DNA of 64,000 bases from Elusimicrobia bacterium GWC2_64_44 (lineage in GTDB: Bacteria; Elusimicrobiota; Elusimicrobia; Elusimicrobiales; UBA9959). The notes beneath the pieces are model-generated. The model did no database searches and was not told the origin of the DNA. It was given only the letters and a program-made list of their open reading frames with translations. Each line of letters opens with the position of its first letter. Position 1 is the stretch's first letter. The DNA is taken from positions 1 to 64,000 of the forward strand of contig MGUG01000041.1 in assembly GCA_001799845.1 (NCBI GenBank), in the 5' to 3' direction. A program made the translations under genes and the position numbers. This document shows positions 15,629 through 24,914 of this stretch, piece after piece.

Positions 15629-17137
15629 TCAGGGCTCGTCGTGGAACGCCTTGTCCCCCACCACTTCGCAGCGTATGGTGTTGGTCGGCAGCCGCTTGCC
15701 CAGGGGGCTAGAAGCCATGTACACCAGGCGGTCGCCTTTGGAGACCAGCCCGGAGGCGAGCAGGTCGTCCATGGTCGTGCGGGCTACCTCGCTGAAGAGC
15801 TGGTCGTCCGGGTTGCCGATCAGGAACGGCACCACGCCCCAGTTCAGCGCCAGCTGGTGGCACAGCGCCTCGCGGTGCGTGAACGCGTAGATGGGCACGC
15901 CGGGGCGGAACTTGGACAGCGCCTGCGCGCCGATACCGCTGGCGGTGATGACCGCCACGGCCTTGGCGTTCCAGTCGTGCGCGGTCTCCACCACGCTGTA
16001 GGCCATGATGTTGGTGATATTGTCTCGGTCCACGTAGTCGTGCGTGACGCGCGCCATCGTGTGGTAATCTATGGACGACTCGGTCTTGTCGATGATGCGG
16101 GCCATCATGTTGACCACGCGCGCGGGATGCGCGCCATTGGCCGTCTCGCCGGACAGCATCACGGCCGAGGTAAGGTCCATCACGGCGTTGGCGGTATCTG
16201 TCACCTCGGCGCGCGTCGGGTAAGGCTTGTCGGTCATGCTCTCGAGCATCTGCGTGGCTACGATGACCGGCTTGCCGGCCAGGTAGCAGCGCTTGATGAT
16301 GTCCTTCTGCAGGCCGGGCAATTCCTCTATCGGCACCTCGATGCCCAGGTCGCCGCGGGCTATCATGACGCCGTCGGAGTCGCGGATGATGTCGTAGAGG
16401 TTGGCCAGGGCCTGCTTGTCCTCTATCTTGGCGATCAGGCGGATCGGGGAATCGGGCCGGACGGCGCGCACCAGCTCGCGCACGTCGGCTATGTCACGCG
16501 CCGTGCGCACGAAGGAGAGCGCTATGTACTCGAAGCGGTTCTCCACGGCGAAGGCGATGTCCTTGCGGTCCTTCTCGGACATGAAGGGGATGGGGTAGTC
16601 GGCGCCCGGGATGGCCAGGTGAGCCTTGTCCTTGAGGCGCCCGTCGTTGAGCACGCGCACGGTCACGGCGCCCTGGTGCAGTTCGGTCACCTCGGTCTCT
16701 ATGAAGCCGTCCTGCAGCAGCACGCGGGTGCCGATGCGGGCCAGCTTGTCGATGCGCGGCAGGTTTGTGTAGTAGTGGCGCTGCTCGGGCGGGAATTCGG
16801 GGGCCTCCTCGGGCGCGCCCTCGAAGCTCTCCACCAGCAGCCGCTCGCCGGCGGTCAGCGTCACGGGCTTGCTGTAGCCGAACATGCGCACCTCTGGGCC
16901 CTTGGTGTCGAGCATGATGGCCAGCGGCACGCGCAGCTCGGCGCGGGCCTCGCGCAGCATGTCCACGCGCTTCAGGGCCTCGTCGTACTTGCAGTGGGAG
17001 AAATTGATGCGGGCCACGTTCATGCCTTCGCGGATGAGCTCGCGGATGCAGTCCGGGTTCTCCGAGGCGGGGCCAATGGTGCAGATGATCTTGGTCCTGC
17101 GGAAGACCTGCTGTTTTACCGATGAAGAGACGGGCAT
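15629..17137 (-). CDS. pyk: Pyruvate kinase
   Basis: Pyruvate kinase converts phosphoenolpyruvate and ADP to pyruvate and ATP. The 502-aa protein begins with 'RRTKIICTIGPASENPDCIRELI', then 'GMNVARINFSHCKYDEA', 'MLDTKGPEVRMF', the active-site signature 'IRLIAKIEDKQALANLYDII' with catalytic Lys, 'DGVMIARGDLGIEVP', 'KPVIVATQMLESM' and 'PTRAEVTDTANAVMDLTSAVMLSGETANG'. The C-terminal allosteric domain ('KAVAVITASGIGAQALSKFRPGVPIYAF') is complete. An AAGGA lies 9 nt upstream of the ATG. It is divergent from the sigma-factor locus with 192 bp between. Confidence 0.97.
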   Translation of the reverse strand: MPVSSSVKQQVFRRTKIICTIGPASENPDCIRELIREGMNVARINFSHCKYDEALKRVDMLREARAELRVPLAIMLDTKGPEVRMFGYSKPVTLTAGERLLVESFEGAPEEAPEFPPEQRHYYTNLPRIDKLARIGTRVLLQDGFIETEVTELHQGAVTVRVLNDGRLKDKAHLAIPGADYPIPFMSEKDRKDIAFAVENRFEYIALSFVRTARDIADVRELVRAVRPDSPIRLIAKIEDKQALANLYDIIRDSDGVMIARGDLGIEVPIEELPGLQKDIIKRCYLAGKPVIVATQMLESMTDKPYPTRAEVTDTANAVMDLTSAVMLSGETANGAHPARVVNMMARIIDKTESSIDYHTMARVTHDYVDRDNITNIMAYSVVETAHDWNAKAVAVITASGIGAQALSKFRPGVPIYAFTHREALCHQLALNWGVVPFLIGNPDDQLFSEVARTTMDDLLASGLVSKGDRLVYMASSPLGKRLPTNTIRCEVVGDKAFHDEP

Positions 17138-17265
17138 GGGCTGAGTTCCTTTCGGCCGGGGGTGCCCCGGCTGCTGATCGTATTTTGTCGGGAATTAAAA
17201 TTGAGGGGTCAGATGTATCACTTCTTTAGTCAATTATACCTTTTTAGGCGCCGGCCCCGTAAGCG

Positions 17266-17294
17266 TGAAACATTCCGGCACCGGCCGTGTCATA
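17266..17294 (+). promoter_or_regulatory. ECF-type promoter upstream of the sigma-factor gene
   Basis: TGAAACATT (17266-17274), 12 nt, GTGTCATA (17287-17294). Taking TGAAAC as -35 and GTCATA as -10, the spacer is 17 nt. The same two words with identical 12-nt separation recur at 18002-18029 before the next gene. GAAAC/GTC cores are characteristic of ECF sigma promoters, so autoregulation is likely. Confidence 0.7.
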
Positions 17295-17329
17295 TCCTGT
17301 GAAGGGTGACGGCTTAAAAGGAAAAAAAC

Positions 17330-17452
17330 ATGAAGACGACCAAGGAACTGGCGGCGGTAGAGCGGGCGGCGGCTCCGAAAGATATAGAATACAAGTATAT
17401 TTACACGCCGCCGGTCGGCGGCGAAAGCGCGGGCGCGGTCTGCGTGGGCTGA
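17330..17452 (+). CDS. Small 40-aa ORF ahead of the ECF sigma factor
   Basis: The frame reads MKTTKELAAVERAAAPKDIE and continues to a TGA at 17450, 40 residues with no signal peptide or membrane segment. It has an AAAGGA Shine-Dalgarno about 8 nt upstream, lies between the ECF promoter and the sigma gene, and ends 9 bp before the sigma ATG. It is absent from the ORF track because of size. I do not recognise the peptide. It could be a leader peptide, a small regulator of the sigma factor, or chance. It is too short for a normal anti-sigma domain. Confidence 0.4.
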   Translation: MKTTKELAAVERAAAPKDIEYKYIYTPPVGGESAGAVCVG

Positions 17453-17461
17453 AAACAATAG

Positions 17462-18013
17462 ATGGAAAATGAAGAGGGCCTCCTCAAAAGGATAGCCGAA
17501 GGAGAGAAAGAGATCTTCGGCGAACTGGTGCTCAGGCACCAGGACTTCATTTTCAACGTCGTATCCAAATATGTCCGGTTCGAGGAAGAGGCCCGCGACC
17601 TCACGCAGGAGGTCTTTCTGAAGGCCTACGAGAACATAGAGAAGTTCCGCGGCGAGTCCAAGGTGTCCTCCTGGCTCTACAGCATAGCCTACAATCTCAG
17701 CATGAACTGGTCCGAGCGCAGGGCCGGCCGCGAAACCCAGCTCGACGACGAGCTGGCGGAGAGCATAGCCGAGCCGGCGAGCCTGGCCGACGAGCTCTTC
17801 GACCGCGAAATACAGCTGGCGCGGATAGCCGAAGTCCTCGCGGAAATGCCGGAAAAGTACCGGGCCGTCATCGACCTTTATTATTTCAAGGACAGGTCCT
17901 ACGCTGAGATAGCGGATGCCCTCGGCCTGCCCATCAACACCGTTAAAGTGCATCTGCTGCGGGCCAAGGACCAGCTCCGTAAAAAATTAGGCGAAACAGG
18001 TGAAACATTTTAG
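17462..18013 (+). CDS. ECF-family RNA polymerase sigma factor
   Basis: The 183-aa protein has only sigma regions 2 and 4, the ECF (group 4) layout. Region 2: 'HQDFIFNVVSKYVRFEEEAR', 'DLTQEVFLKAYENIEKFRGE' and 'VSSWLYSIAYNLSMNWSERR'. Region 4: 'MPEKYRAVIDLYYFKDRSYA', 'EIADALGLPINTVKVHLLRA'. The linker is acidic. No anti-sigma gene of usual size flanks it; the upstream 40-aa ORF and downstream DUF4097 membrane protein are the only neighbours. Matching promoters before this operon and at its 3' end suggest it controls itself and the downstream gene. Confidence 0.93.
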   Translation: MENEEGLLKRIAEGEKEIFGELVLRHQDFIFNVVSKYVRFEEEARDLTQEVFLKAYENIEKFRGESKVSSWLYSIAYNLSMNWSERRAGRETQLDDELAESIAEPASLADELFDREIQLARIAEVLAEMPEKYRAVIDLYYFKDRSYAEIADALGLPINTVKVHLLRAKDQLRKKLGETGETF

Positions 18014-18029
18014 CGGCAGATGTGTCATA
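18002..18029 (+). promoter_or_regulatory. Second copy of the ECF-type promoter, before the DUF4097 gene
   Basis: GAAACATT (18002-18009), 12 nt, GTGTCATA (18022-18029), the same words and spacing as at 17266-17294. The -35 overlaps the last codons and stop of the sigma gene. Transcription would start about 50 nt before the DUF4097 ATG. Confidence 0.7.
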
Positions 18030-18084
18030 GGTAGTGAGGGGACGGCGCGGCCGCCCCGGGTAGGAAGAATAGGAGAATAACAAT

Positions 18085-18996
18085 ATGCTCAAGTTCCTGT
18101 TGAAATTATCGCTGCTGACGGCCATGGTGATAGGGATAGTGCTGCTGATGCAGCATGTGGGCCCGCTGGGCCCCGACACCAAGGTCATGCTCAAGTGGAT
18201 AGGCCTCGGCGCCCTCGGCCTCGCGGCGCTGTCCATTGTGTCTATTACCCTGCTGGGCCTGGCCGGCATCATGGTGGCCATCTTCGCCATCAAGCGCGGC
18301 ACCGGCGCGGCCGAAAGCCTGGGCGGCGGGCTGAAGGGCCTCACCGGCCTAAAGGGGCTGAGCGCCCTCAGCGCGCTGGGCGGCCTGAGCGGCCTGGGGA
18401 ACCTGGGCAAGATGAACTCCCGCACCGTGGAGATCTCGGTGGACAAGTTCGAGGCTGGCTCCTTCAGGATCAAGACCCTGTCGGGCGACCTGACCCTGGC
18501 CGGCCATGCCGAAGCGGGCGCCAGGGCCACCGTGGAGATCCTGGAGCGGTCTGACGGCGACGCCGAGGCCTTCTTCGAGGGCGGCGAGATAAAGATCAAA
18601 ACCAAGAGCGGCGGCAAGGCCGTCATCGGCGACGCCTCGGTGTTCCTGCCGGCCCGGCTCTCCGCGCTCAGCGCCGAGAGCGTCAACGGCGACGTCGTGA
18701 TCAGCGGGTTTTCCACCGACGGCCAGGCCTCGTTCAAGGGCGTCAACGGGGATATCACCCTCGCCTCGCTGAAGAGCGCCGGGGAGGCGCTGGTGAAGAC
18801 GGTCAGCGGCGACGTGGAGATACGGGACTCGCAGTTCAGCGGCCTGACCGCGCAGAGCATCAGCGGCGACGTGGAGATAAAGGATTCTTCGGCTGAGAGC
18901 GCGGTGCTCAAGACCGTCAGCGGGGATATCGACTACGCCGGCTGCGACATAAAGAACCCGTCGGTGAAGACGGTAAGCGGTTCGGTCACGAAATAA
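18085..18996 (+). CDS. DUF4097-like membrane protein with beta-helix-type repeats
   Basis: The 303-aa protein has two N-terminal membrane helices (about 5-23 and 38-72), then a Gly/Leu-rich linker ('GLKGLTGLKGLSALSALGGLSG'-type), then about 190 residues of short beta repeats built on 'S(V/G)SGDVEI' units such as 'VKTVSGDVEIRDS', 'QSISGDVEIKDSS', 'LKTVSGDIDYAG' and 'VKTVSGSVTK'. This is the DUF4097 (LiaG-like) beta-strand repeat seen in envelope-stress regulons. The promoter copy at 18002-18029 ties it to the ECF sigma factor, so it is probably an envelope-stress effector or sensor. A strong terminator follows. Confidence 0.75.
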   Translation: MLKFLLKLSLLTAMVIGIVLLMQHVGPLGPDTKVMLKWIGLGALGLAALSIVSITLLGLAGIMVAIFAIKRGTGAAESLGGGLKGLTGLKGLSALSALGGLSGLGNLGKMNSRTVEISVDKFEAGSFRIKTLSGDLTLAGHAEAGARATVEILERSDGDAEAFFEGGEIKIKTKSGGKAVIGDASVFLPARLSALSAESVNGDVVISGFSTDGQASFKGVNGDITLASLKSAGEALVKTVSGDVEIRDSQFSGLTAQSISGDVEIKDSSAESAVLKTVSGDIDYAGCDIKNPSVKTVSGSVTK

Positions 18997-19013
18997 CCCG
19001 GCCGTAGGAAAAC

Positions 19014-19047
19014 AAAAGCCCCGGCGGAAAACCGGGGCTTTTTTTAT
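19014..19047. terminator. Bidirectional terminator between DUF4097 gene and GNAT gene
   Basis: An 11-bp stem AAAAGCCCCGG / CCGGGGCTTTT is followed by a long T run on the plus strand and A/T flanks on the minus strand. It serves the convergent gene ends. Confidence 0.85.
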
Positions 19048-19057
19048 TTGGGGCCGT

Positions 19058-19480
19058 TCAATCTTTAAGGTCTTTCCAATAGCGCCGCACCATATATTTC
19101 TCGAATCCCATCGCCTCGTAGAAACCTTCGCGGCCGCAAGGAACAAGGACGCCCTTCGCCCCTTTCTTCCTGCTCCAGGCCTCCAGGGCTTCCAGCAGGG
19201 TCTTGGCTATCCCTTTTTTGCGGTGCTCGGGCAGTACCACCAGCTCCTCTATTATGCCGGCCCGGCATTCAAAATCCACTTCCAGGCGGCAGGAGCCAAG
19301 CAGGAAACCGGCGAAGGCCCCGGTAGCCGGGTCCACGGCGGCTATTTTGAAGTAGTTATCGTCCGCCAGGTACTCGGTCATGACTTGCCTGAGCCCTCCG
19401 TCTATGTGGCCTTCGTAGAGCAGCTCCAGCAGTTTGTAGATCTTTTCACCGTCGGGGGGGCCGGGGTTCGTGTATTCCAT
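19058..19480 (-). CDS. GNAT-family N-acetyltransferase
   Basis: The 140-aa protein is a single GNAT domain that would transfer an acetyl group from acetyl-CoA to an unknown amine. Motif A is visible as 'IEELVVLPEHRKKGIAKTLLEAL' (family pattern R/Q-x-x-G-x-G/A), preceded by the beta strand 'GAFAGFLLGSC' and followed by 'CGREGFYEAMGFEKY', the typical motif B end. The substrate cannot be read from sequence. It is 11 bp downstream of the PduO-type gene on the same strand. Confidence 0.85.
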   Translation of the reverse strand: MEYTNPGPPDGEKIYKLLELLYEGHIDGGLRQVMTEYLADDNYFKIAAVDPATGAFAGFLLGSCRLEVDFECRAGIIEELVVLPEHRKKGIAKTLLEALEAWSRKKGAKGVLVPCGREGFYEAMGFEKYMVRRYWKDLKD

Positions 19481-19491
19481 GTGCGGGCTTC

Positions 19492-19977
19492 CTATTTTTT
19501 AGCTGCTTTCAGCGCGGCGAGGAAGAGGTGGTCGGAAAGTCGGTTGAGGTATACGGCGGGCTCTTTGGCTTTCAGTTCCCAGGCGAGGATCTCGCAGATG
19601 CGGGTCCTGGCGCGGGCCAAATGGGCCAGGGCCTCGATTTCGCCGGCGCCGGGCAGGACGAAGCGCTTCGGGGGTTTCAGCGCGGCCGATCGCGCGGCTA
19701 TGAGAGCCTCCAGCGACGCTGTTTCCGGCTTCAGGTCTCCCTTCAGCCCGGCTATCAAGCCGGAGGCTTTGACGAGAGCCGCCTGGGTGGCGGTAAGTTC
19801 AGTTCTCAGCGCGCGGTCCCGCAGGCCGGTCTTGAGCAGGCCCAGCAGGGCGGAGAGCTCGTCGAGCAGGGCGTTCAGCTTTATGCGGGCGTGGGTTTTG
19901 GGCACGCGCCGGCCGCCGAGCAGGTCGGTGCGGCCGTCGTCGCCGGCGCCCAGCCGGGGTTTGAAATTATTCGGCAT
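19492..19977 (-). CDS. PduO-type ATP:cob(I)alamin adenosyltransferase
   Basis: This enzyme makes adenosylcobalamin from cob(I)alamin and ATP. The 161-aa protein has the N-terminal nucleotide-binding motif 'GDDGRTDLLGGRRVPK' (family 'TGDgGtT.L..G.RV.K'), then 'LDELSALLG', 'FVLPGAGEIEALAHLARARTR' and 'YLNRLSDHLFLAALKA', which correspond to the conserved helices of the trimeric PduO fold. It is a little shorter than the usual 180-190 aa, mainly in the middle. Its start overlaps the upstream gene's stop by one base (TGATG). Confidence 0.85.
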   Translation of the reverse strand: MPNNFKPRLGAGDDGRTDLLGGRRVPKTHARIKLNALLDELSALLGLLKTGLRDRALRTELTATQAALVKASGLIAGLKGDLKPETASLEALIAARSAALKPPKRFVLPGAGEIEALAHLARARTRICEILAWELKAKEPAVYLNRLSDHLFLAALKAAKK

Positions 19978-20339
19978 CAGAGTTTGTAGGCCTTAACTTT
20001 TTCCAGCACGAACGCCGCTACCTCCCGGGGCAGGTCTCCGGAGGCGGCCTCCAGTTTCTTGCCTACGGGCCCGGTCTCGAACAGGCCGTCCTCCACCAGT
20101 ACCGGCGACGCTTTTGAGGCGCCCCAGCGCTCGCCGTTGTCTATGCCGGTATGCTTGTAGCCGTGCTTTTGGGTCCAGGTCAGCGCGCGGGGCTTGCGCT
20201 CCCGGTCGTAGCAGAGCTGGAAGCCGAAGATCTCGTCTCCAGGCTCGAACCAGACTATCAGGTCGAAATACTCGTCCTCGAACCAGCGCCGCCGCGGCTC
20301 GCCCTTGTGCTGCATCACTTGCTTTGCTTCTTTAAGCAT
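19977..20339 (-). CDS. Conserved-looking 120-aa protein of unknown function
   Basis: I do not recognise this protein as a named family. It is 120 aa, soluble, charged and aromatic-rich, with blocks 'GEPRRRWFEDEYFDLIVWFE', 'IFGFQLCYDRERKPRALTWT' and 'HTGIDNGERWGASKASPVLV' that look like a compact conserved fold. It has no signal peptide or metal motif. It starts the minus-strand GNAT/PduO transcription unit. A TATAAT on the minus strand ends 6 nt before its ATG, without a Shine-Dalgarno, so the mRNA is probably leaderless. Confidence 0.6.
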   Translation of the reverse strand: MLKEAKQVMQHKGEPRRRWFEDEYFDLIVWFEPGDEIFGFQLCYDRERKPRALTWTQKHGYKHTGIDNGERWGASKASPVLVEDGLFETGPVGKKLEAASGDLPREVAAFVLEKVKAYKL

Positions 20340-20345
20340 AGCCCG

Positions 20346-20351
20346 ATTATA
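20346..20351 (-). promoter_or_regulatory. TATAAT 6 nt before ATG (leaderless promoter)
   Basis: A perfect -10 hexamer on the minus strand ends 6 nt before the ATG at 20339, so the first transcribed base would be at the start codon. It overlaps the stop codon of the upstream DUF4105-like gene. Confidence 0.55.
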
Positions 20352-21243
20352 TCTTAGTTATGTCGAACGAGGCGAAGCTGCCGGGGGCGACGGAGAACTC
20401 TTCCGCGCGCAGCGCGCCCTTCTCCGTATATTTCTTCACAGCGTATTTGGGGATAGAGGCGTTGGGGTTCATCAGCCCGGCCACTTCCAGCGAGATGCGC
20501 CGGGCGGCGGGCAGCACCTGGTTTAGCAGGTTGACGGGATTGTTGGTGCAGCTGTTGGAGAAGAGGTTGTAGGTTTCTTTGTTGCGGTTGGTCTCGTCTA
20601 TGCGCGCCAGCAGCAGGCCGAACAGGCGCAGCGTCTCCTCCCGGCCTATGCTGATGTTCCGGAAGAATATCTCCTTCTGCTTGAAGTTCACGGTATAGTC
20701 GGCGTAACTCTCGAAGGTGGTGACCAGCCAGATCAGCGGGTACTTGCCGGCTAGCGCGTGCGTGATATTGTAGCCCTTGGGCTCGCGGCTCCAGCCCTCG
20801 GCGCCGAAGGTCAGCGCGGGGATATTCACTCCGCGGGAATCCACCGCGCCGCCGGGCTTGAAGGTGAAGACCAGGAAGGTGTGGCCGGTGCCGAAGGTCT
20901 TGTAGGCGTAGAGGGCCTTGTCTATCAGCGCCGCGTTCACCGTGACCGTCTCCCAGGCGTAGCTCTTGTGGTCGGCCGGCGTGCGGCCGGTGCGCACGGT
21001 CCTTATGACGGCCAGGCCGTCTTTGCCGGGAACTATCTCGGCGGGGCGCTGCGCGTAGGAGAGCGGCGCGGACTCGTCCCAGCCCAGGGTGTAGTCCACC
21101 GCGCCGCCGCGGTCGGGCAGCGGCGCCTGCGGCACTTCAATGGCCGACGGCTCGCCAATCAGCTGGGCCAGGGCCGGGTCCTGGGCGTCGGAGAAGACGG
21201 GGAAGACGGAAAGGGTCAGGGCTGCGAGGAAGATCTTTCTCAT
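20347..21243 (-). CDS. Exported DUF4105/Lnb-type N-terminal-domain protein
   Basis: This 298-aa protein has a Sec signal peptide (about 1-20, 'MRKIFLAALTLSVFPVFSDA') and acts outside the inner membrane. The later part has 'GHTFLVFTFKPGG' and 'ETYNLFSNSCTNNPVNLLNQ', resembling the DUF4105 family, in which an asparagine-cysteine motif sits in a papain-like thiol fold; the lipoprotein N-acyltransferase Lnb is one member. Whether it is an acyltransferase cannot be told. A TATAAT (minus, 21256-21251) lies 7 nt before the ATG, again a leaderless layout. It is divergent from the isocitrate dehydrogenase gene. Confidence 0.6.
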   Translation of the reverse strand: MRKIFLAALTLSVFPVFSDAQDPALAQLIGEPSAIEVPQAPLPDRGGAVDYTLGWDESAPLSYAQRPAEIVPGKDGLAVIRTVRTGRTPADHKSYAWETVTVNAALIDKALYAYKTFGTGHTFLVFTFKPGGAVDSRGVNIPALTFGAEGWSREPKGYNITHALAGKYPLIWLVTTFESYADYTVNFKQKEIFFRNISIGREETLRLFGLLLARIDETNRNKETYNLFSNSCTNNPVNLLNQVLPAARRISLEVAGLMNPNASIPKYAVKKYTEKGALRAEEFSVAPGSFASFDITKI

Positions 21244-21250
21244 TAATTAT

Positions 21251-21256
21251 ATTATA
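21251..21256 (-). promoter_or_regulatory. TATAAT 7 nt before ATG of the DUF4105-like gene
   Basis: A perfect -10 hexamer on the minus strand is separated from the ATG at 21243 by 7 nt with no Shine-Dalgarno. No good -35 is visible in the GC-rich upstream DNA. Confidence 0.5.
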
Positions 21257-21327
21257 GCGGCTTGCGGCGCGGCGGGGCAGGTGCGCAGGGCCTAGCCCGG
21301 CCCCGTTTTTTGGGCCCCCCGGCGGCT

Positions 21328-21347
21328 GGGCCCTGCGGGCAGGGCCC
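21328..21347. repeat. Palindrome in the icd upstream region
   Basis: GGGCCCTGC GG GCAGGGCCC is a 9-bp perfect inverted repeat with a 2-nt centre and no T run on either side. It could be a protein-binding site for the divergent promoters. Its function is unknown. Confidence 0.4.
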
Positions 21348-21363
21348 GGGTTGTCGCCCGTCA

Positions 21364-21392
21364 ATGACAAAAAATGCTATTTTCATTAAACT
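21364..21392 (+). promoter_or_regulatory. Possible sigma70 promoter of the isocitrate dehydrogenase gene
   Basis: ATGACA (21364-21369), 17 nt, TAAACT (21387-21392), in the most AT-rich part of the divergent intergenic region. This leaves a leader of about 85 nt before the ATG. Confidence 0.4.
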
Positions 21393-21475
21393 AGTCTTGC
21401 AGGCCTGGTCCTCGAACCGCCTGACTGCTCTTTTCAGCCGTTCTTTTTACAGACGAAACTGCGCCACACATTTAA

Positions 21476-23725
<2,250 letters not shown>

Positions 23726-23745
23726 CCGGCCGCGCAGGGAAAAGT

Positions 23746-23772
23746 GCCCCGGCTTCGGCCGGGGCCTTTTTA
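23746..23772 (+). terminator. Intrinsic terminator after icd2 (UUCG tetraloop)
   Basis: An 8-bp stem GCCCCGGC / GCCGGGGC closes a TTCG tetraloop and is followed by CTTTTTA. Confidence 0.88.
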
Positions 23773-23785
23773 CAGTCCCGAATGG

Positions 23786-23791
23786 TATAAT
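23786..23791 (+). promoter_or_regulatory. -10 element (TATAAT) of the NifU-like gene
   Basis: A perfect TATAAT sits between the icd2 terminator and the NifU-like ATG at 23810. The predicted leader is about 12 nt and includes 'GAGG'. No clear -35 is visible. Confidence 0.5.
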
Positions 23792-23809
23792 TTACGCAGA
23801 GGTATCACT

Positions 23810-24034
23810 ATGAAAGACAAAGTTGCCAAAGTTATAGAGAAGATAAAGCCCATGCTTGCGGCCGACGGCGGCTCCGTGGAGCTGGTCAGCGTGGACGAAG
23901 CTAAGGGTATAGTCACCGTGCGCCTTACCGGCGCCTGCGGCTGCTGCCCGCACGCCACCATGACGCTCAAGAACGTCGTCGAGCGCATGATCAAGGAAGA
24001 AGTTCCCGAAGTAAAAGAGATCGCGGTAGGCTGA
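23810..24034 (+). CDS. NifU C-terminal-domain Fe-S scaffold protein
   Basis: This 74-aa protein is a stand-alone NifU C-terminal (NfuA-like) domain that carries or assembles Fe-S clusters. Motifs are 'IKPMLAADGGSVELV' and the CxxC cluster site 'LTGACGCCPHATMTLKNVVERM'. I use the ATG at 23810, because the track's start at 23744 would include the icd2 terminator and the -10. Likely clients in the window are aconitase, NadA, radical SAM proteins and the Fe-S dehydrogenase. A terminator follows. Confidence 0.9.
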   Translation: MKDKVAKVIEKIKPMLAADGGSVELVSVDEAKGIVTVRLTGACGCCPHATMTLKNVVERMIKEEVPEVKEIAVG

Positions 24035-24050
24035 GCCTTTCCGCGGCCGA

Positions 24051-24103
24051 GCAGGCCGGCTGACGCGCCCCCGCGGCGCCGATCTGGCCGGCCTGCGCGT
24101 TTT
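24051..24103 (+). terminator. Terminator-like hairpin after the NifU-like gene
   Basis: A 10-bp perfect stem GCAGGCCGGC (24051-24060) / GCCGGCCTGC (24087-24096) is followed by GCGTTTTT. The loop is long (26 nt) and GC-rich. It ends just before the PHP gene's ATG. Confidence 0.6.
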
Positions 24104-24104
24104 T

Positions 24105-24914
24105 ATGGCGCTGATAAACCTGCACACCCATTCCACCTATTCCGACGGCACGCTGGCCCCCGCCGAGCTGGCCCGCGCCGCCGTGAAGGCCGGCGTGAAG
24201 TACTTCTCCCTGACAGACCATGACGGTACCGGCGGCTGGGGCGAGATGGAGCCGGCGCTGAAAGAGGCCGGCCTGACCTACTGCTATGGCGTGGAGCTCA
24301 GCACCGGCCTGCACGAGAACCTGCATATCCTCGGCTACGGCGTGAATCCCGCCGACCCGGCGCTGAACGCCCGGCTGGCGGAATTCCGCGGCCGCAGGGT
24401 GGTCAGGATAAAGAAGATACTGGAGCTGCTGCGCGGCCTGGGCATAGAGATCGCCTTCGAAGACCTGCCGGTCCCGGGCAACCGCACGGTGGGCCGGCCG
24501 CAGGTGGCCGACGTGCTGCGCGCCCGCAAGGTGGTTTCCAACCGCAGCCAGGCTTTCAAACGCTATCTCGGCCCGGGTGCCGCGGCTTACGTCGCCCCCA
24601 ACGGCCCTCCCGTGGAAGAAGCCATCCGCGCCGTCACCGACGCCGGGGGCAAGGCCGTGCTGGCCCACCCGGGCGCGGTCGGCAAGGTCATCGACCTCGG
24701 CGCGTGGAAGGACATGGGCCTCGCCGGCATCGAGGCTTTCTATCCCGCGCATACCGGCGCCGCCACCAGGGAATTCGTGGCGCTGGCCGCGCGCCACGGC
24801 CTATTCGTTACCGCGGGCACTGATTTTCACGGGCCCGGCACGGAGCGCGGCGACATGGGCGGTTTCGAGTACCAGGAAGAATATTTCTCGGAGATAAGAA
24901 AACTTTTTATATGA
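24105..24914 (+). CDS. PHP-domain phosphoesterase (RNase AM/YciV-like)
   Basis: The 269-aa protein is a PHP metal-dependent phosphoesterase. All four PHP motifs are present: 'HTHSTYSDG' near residue 7, 'LTDHDG' near 38, 'AHPG' near 187 and 'GTDFHG' near 243. Length and order fit the TrpH/YciV group, whose E. coli member (RNase AM) trims the 5' ends of rRNA and acts on 3',5'-bisphosphate nucleotides. The exact substrate here is inferred from that family. It overlaps the next gene by four bases (ATGA), and PHP, glpQ-like and nadA genes form one unit. Confidence 0.85.
   Translation: MALINLHTHSTYSDGTLAPAELARAAVKAGVKYFSLTDHDGTGGWGEMEPALKEAGLTYCYGVELSTGLHENLHILGYGVNPADPALNARLAEFRGRRVVRIKKILELLRGLGIEIAFEDLPVPGNRTVGRPQVADVLRARKVVSNRSQAFKRYLGPGAAAYVAPNGPPVEEAIRAVTDAGGKAVLAHPGAVGKVIDLGAWKDMGLAGIEAFYPAHTGAATREFVALAARHGLFVTAGTDFHGPGTERGDMGGFEYQEEYFSEIRKLFI

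Noticed and set aside
17287-17472. 61-aa ORF before the sigma gene
   Set aside because: No Shine-Dalgarno and overlaps the ECF -10; the 40-aa frame at 17330 has better initiation signals.
23744-23809. Upstream start of the NifU-like ORF
   Set aside because: It would translate through the icd2 terminator and the -10 hexamer.
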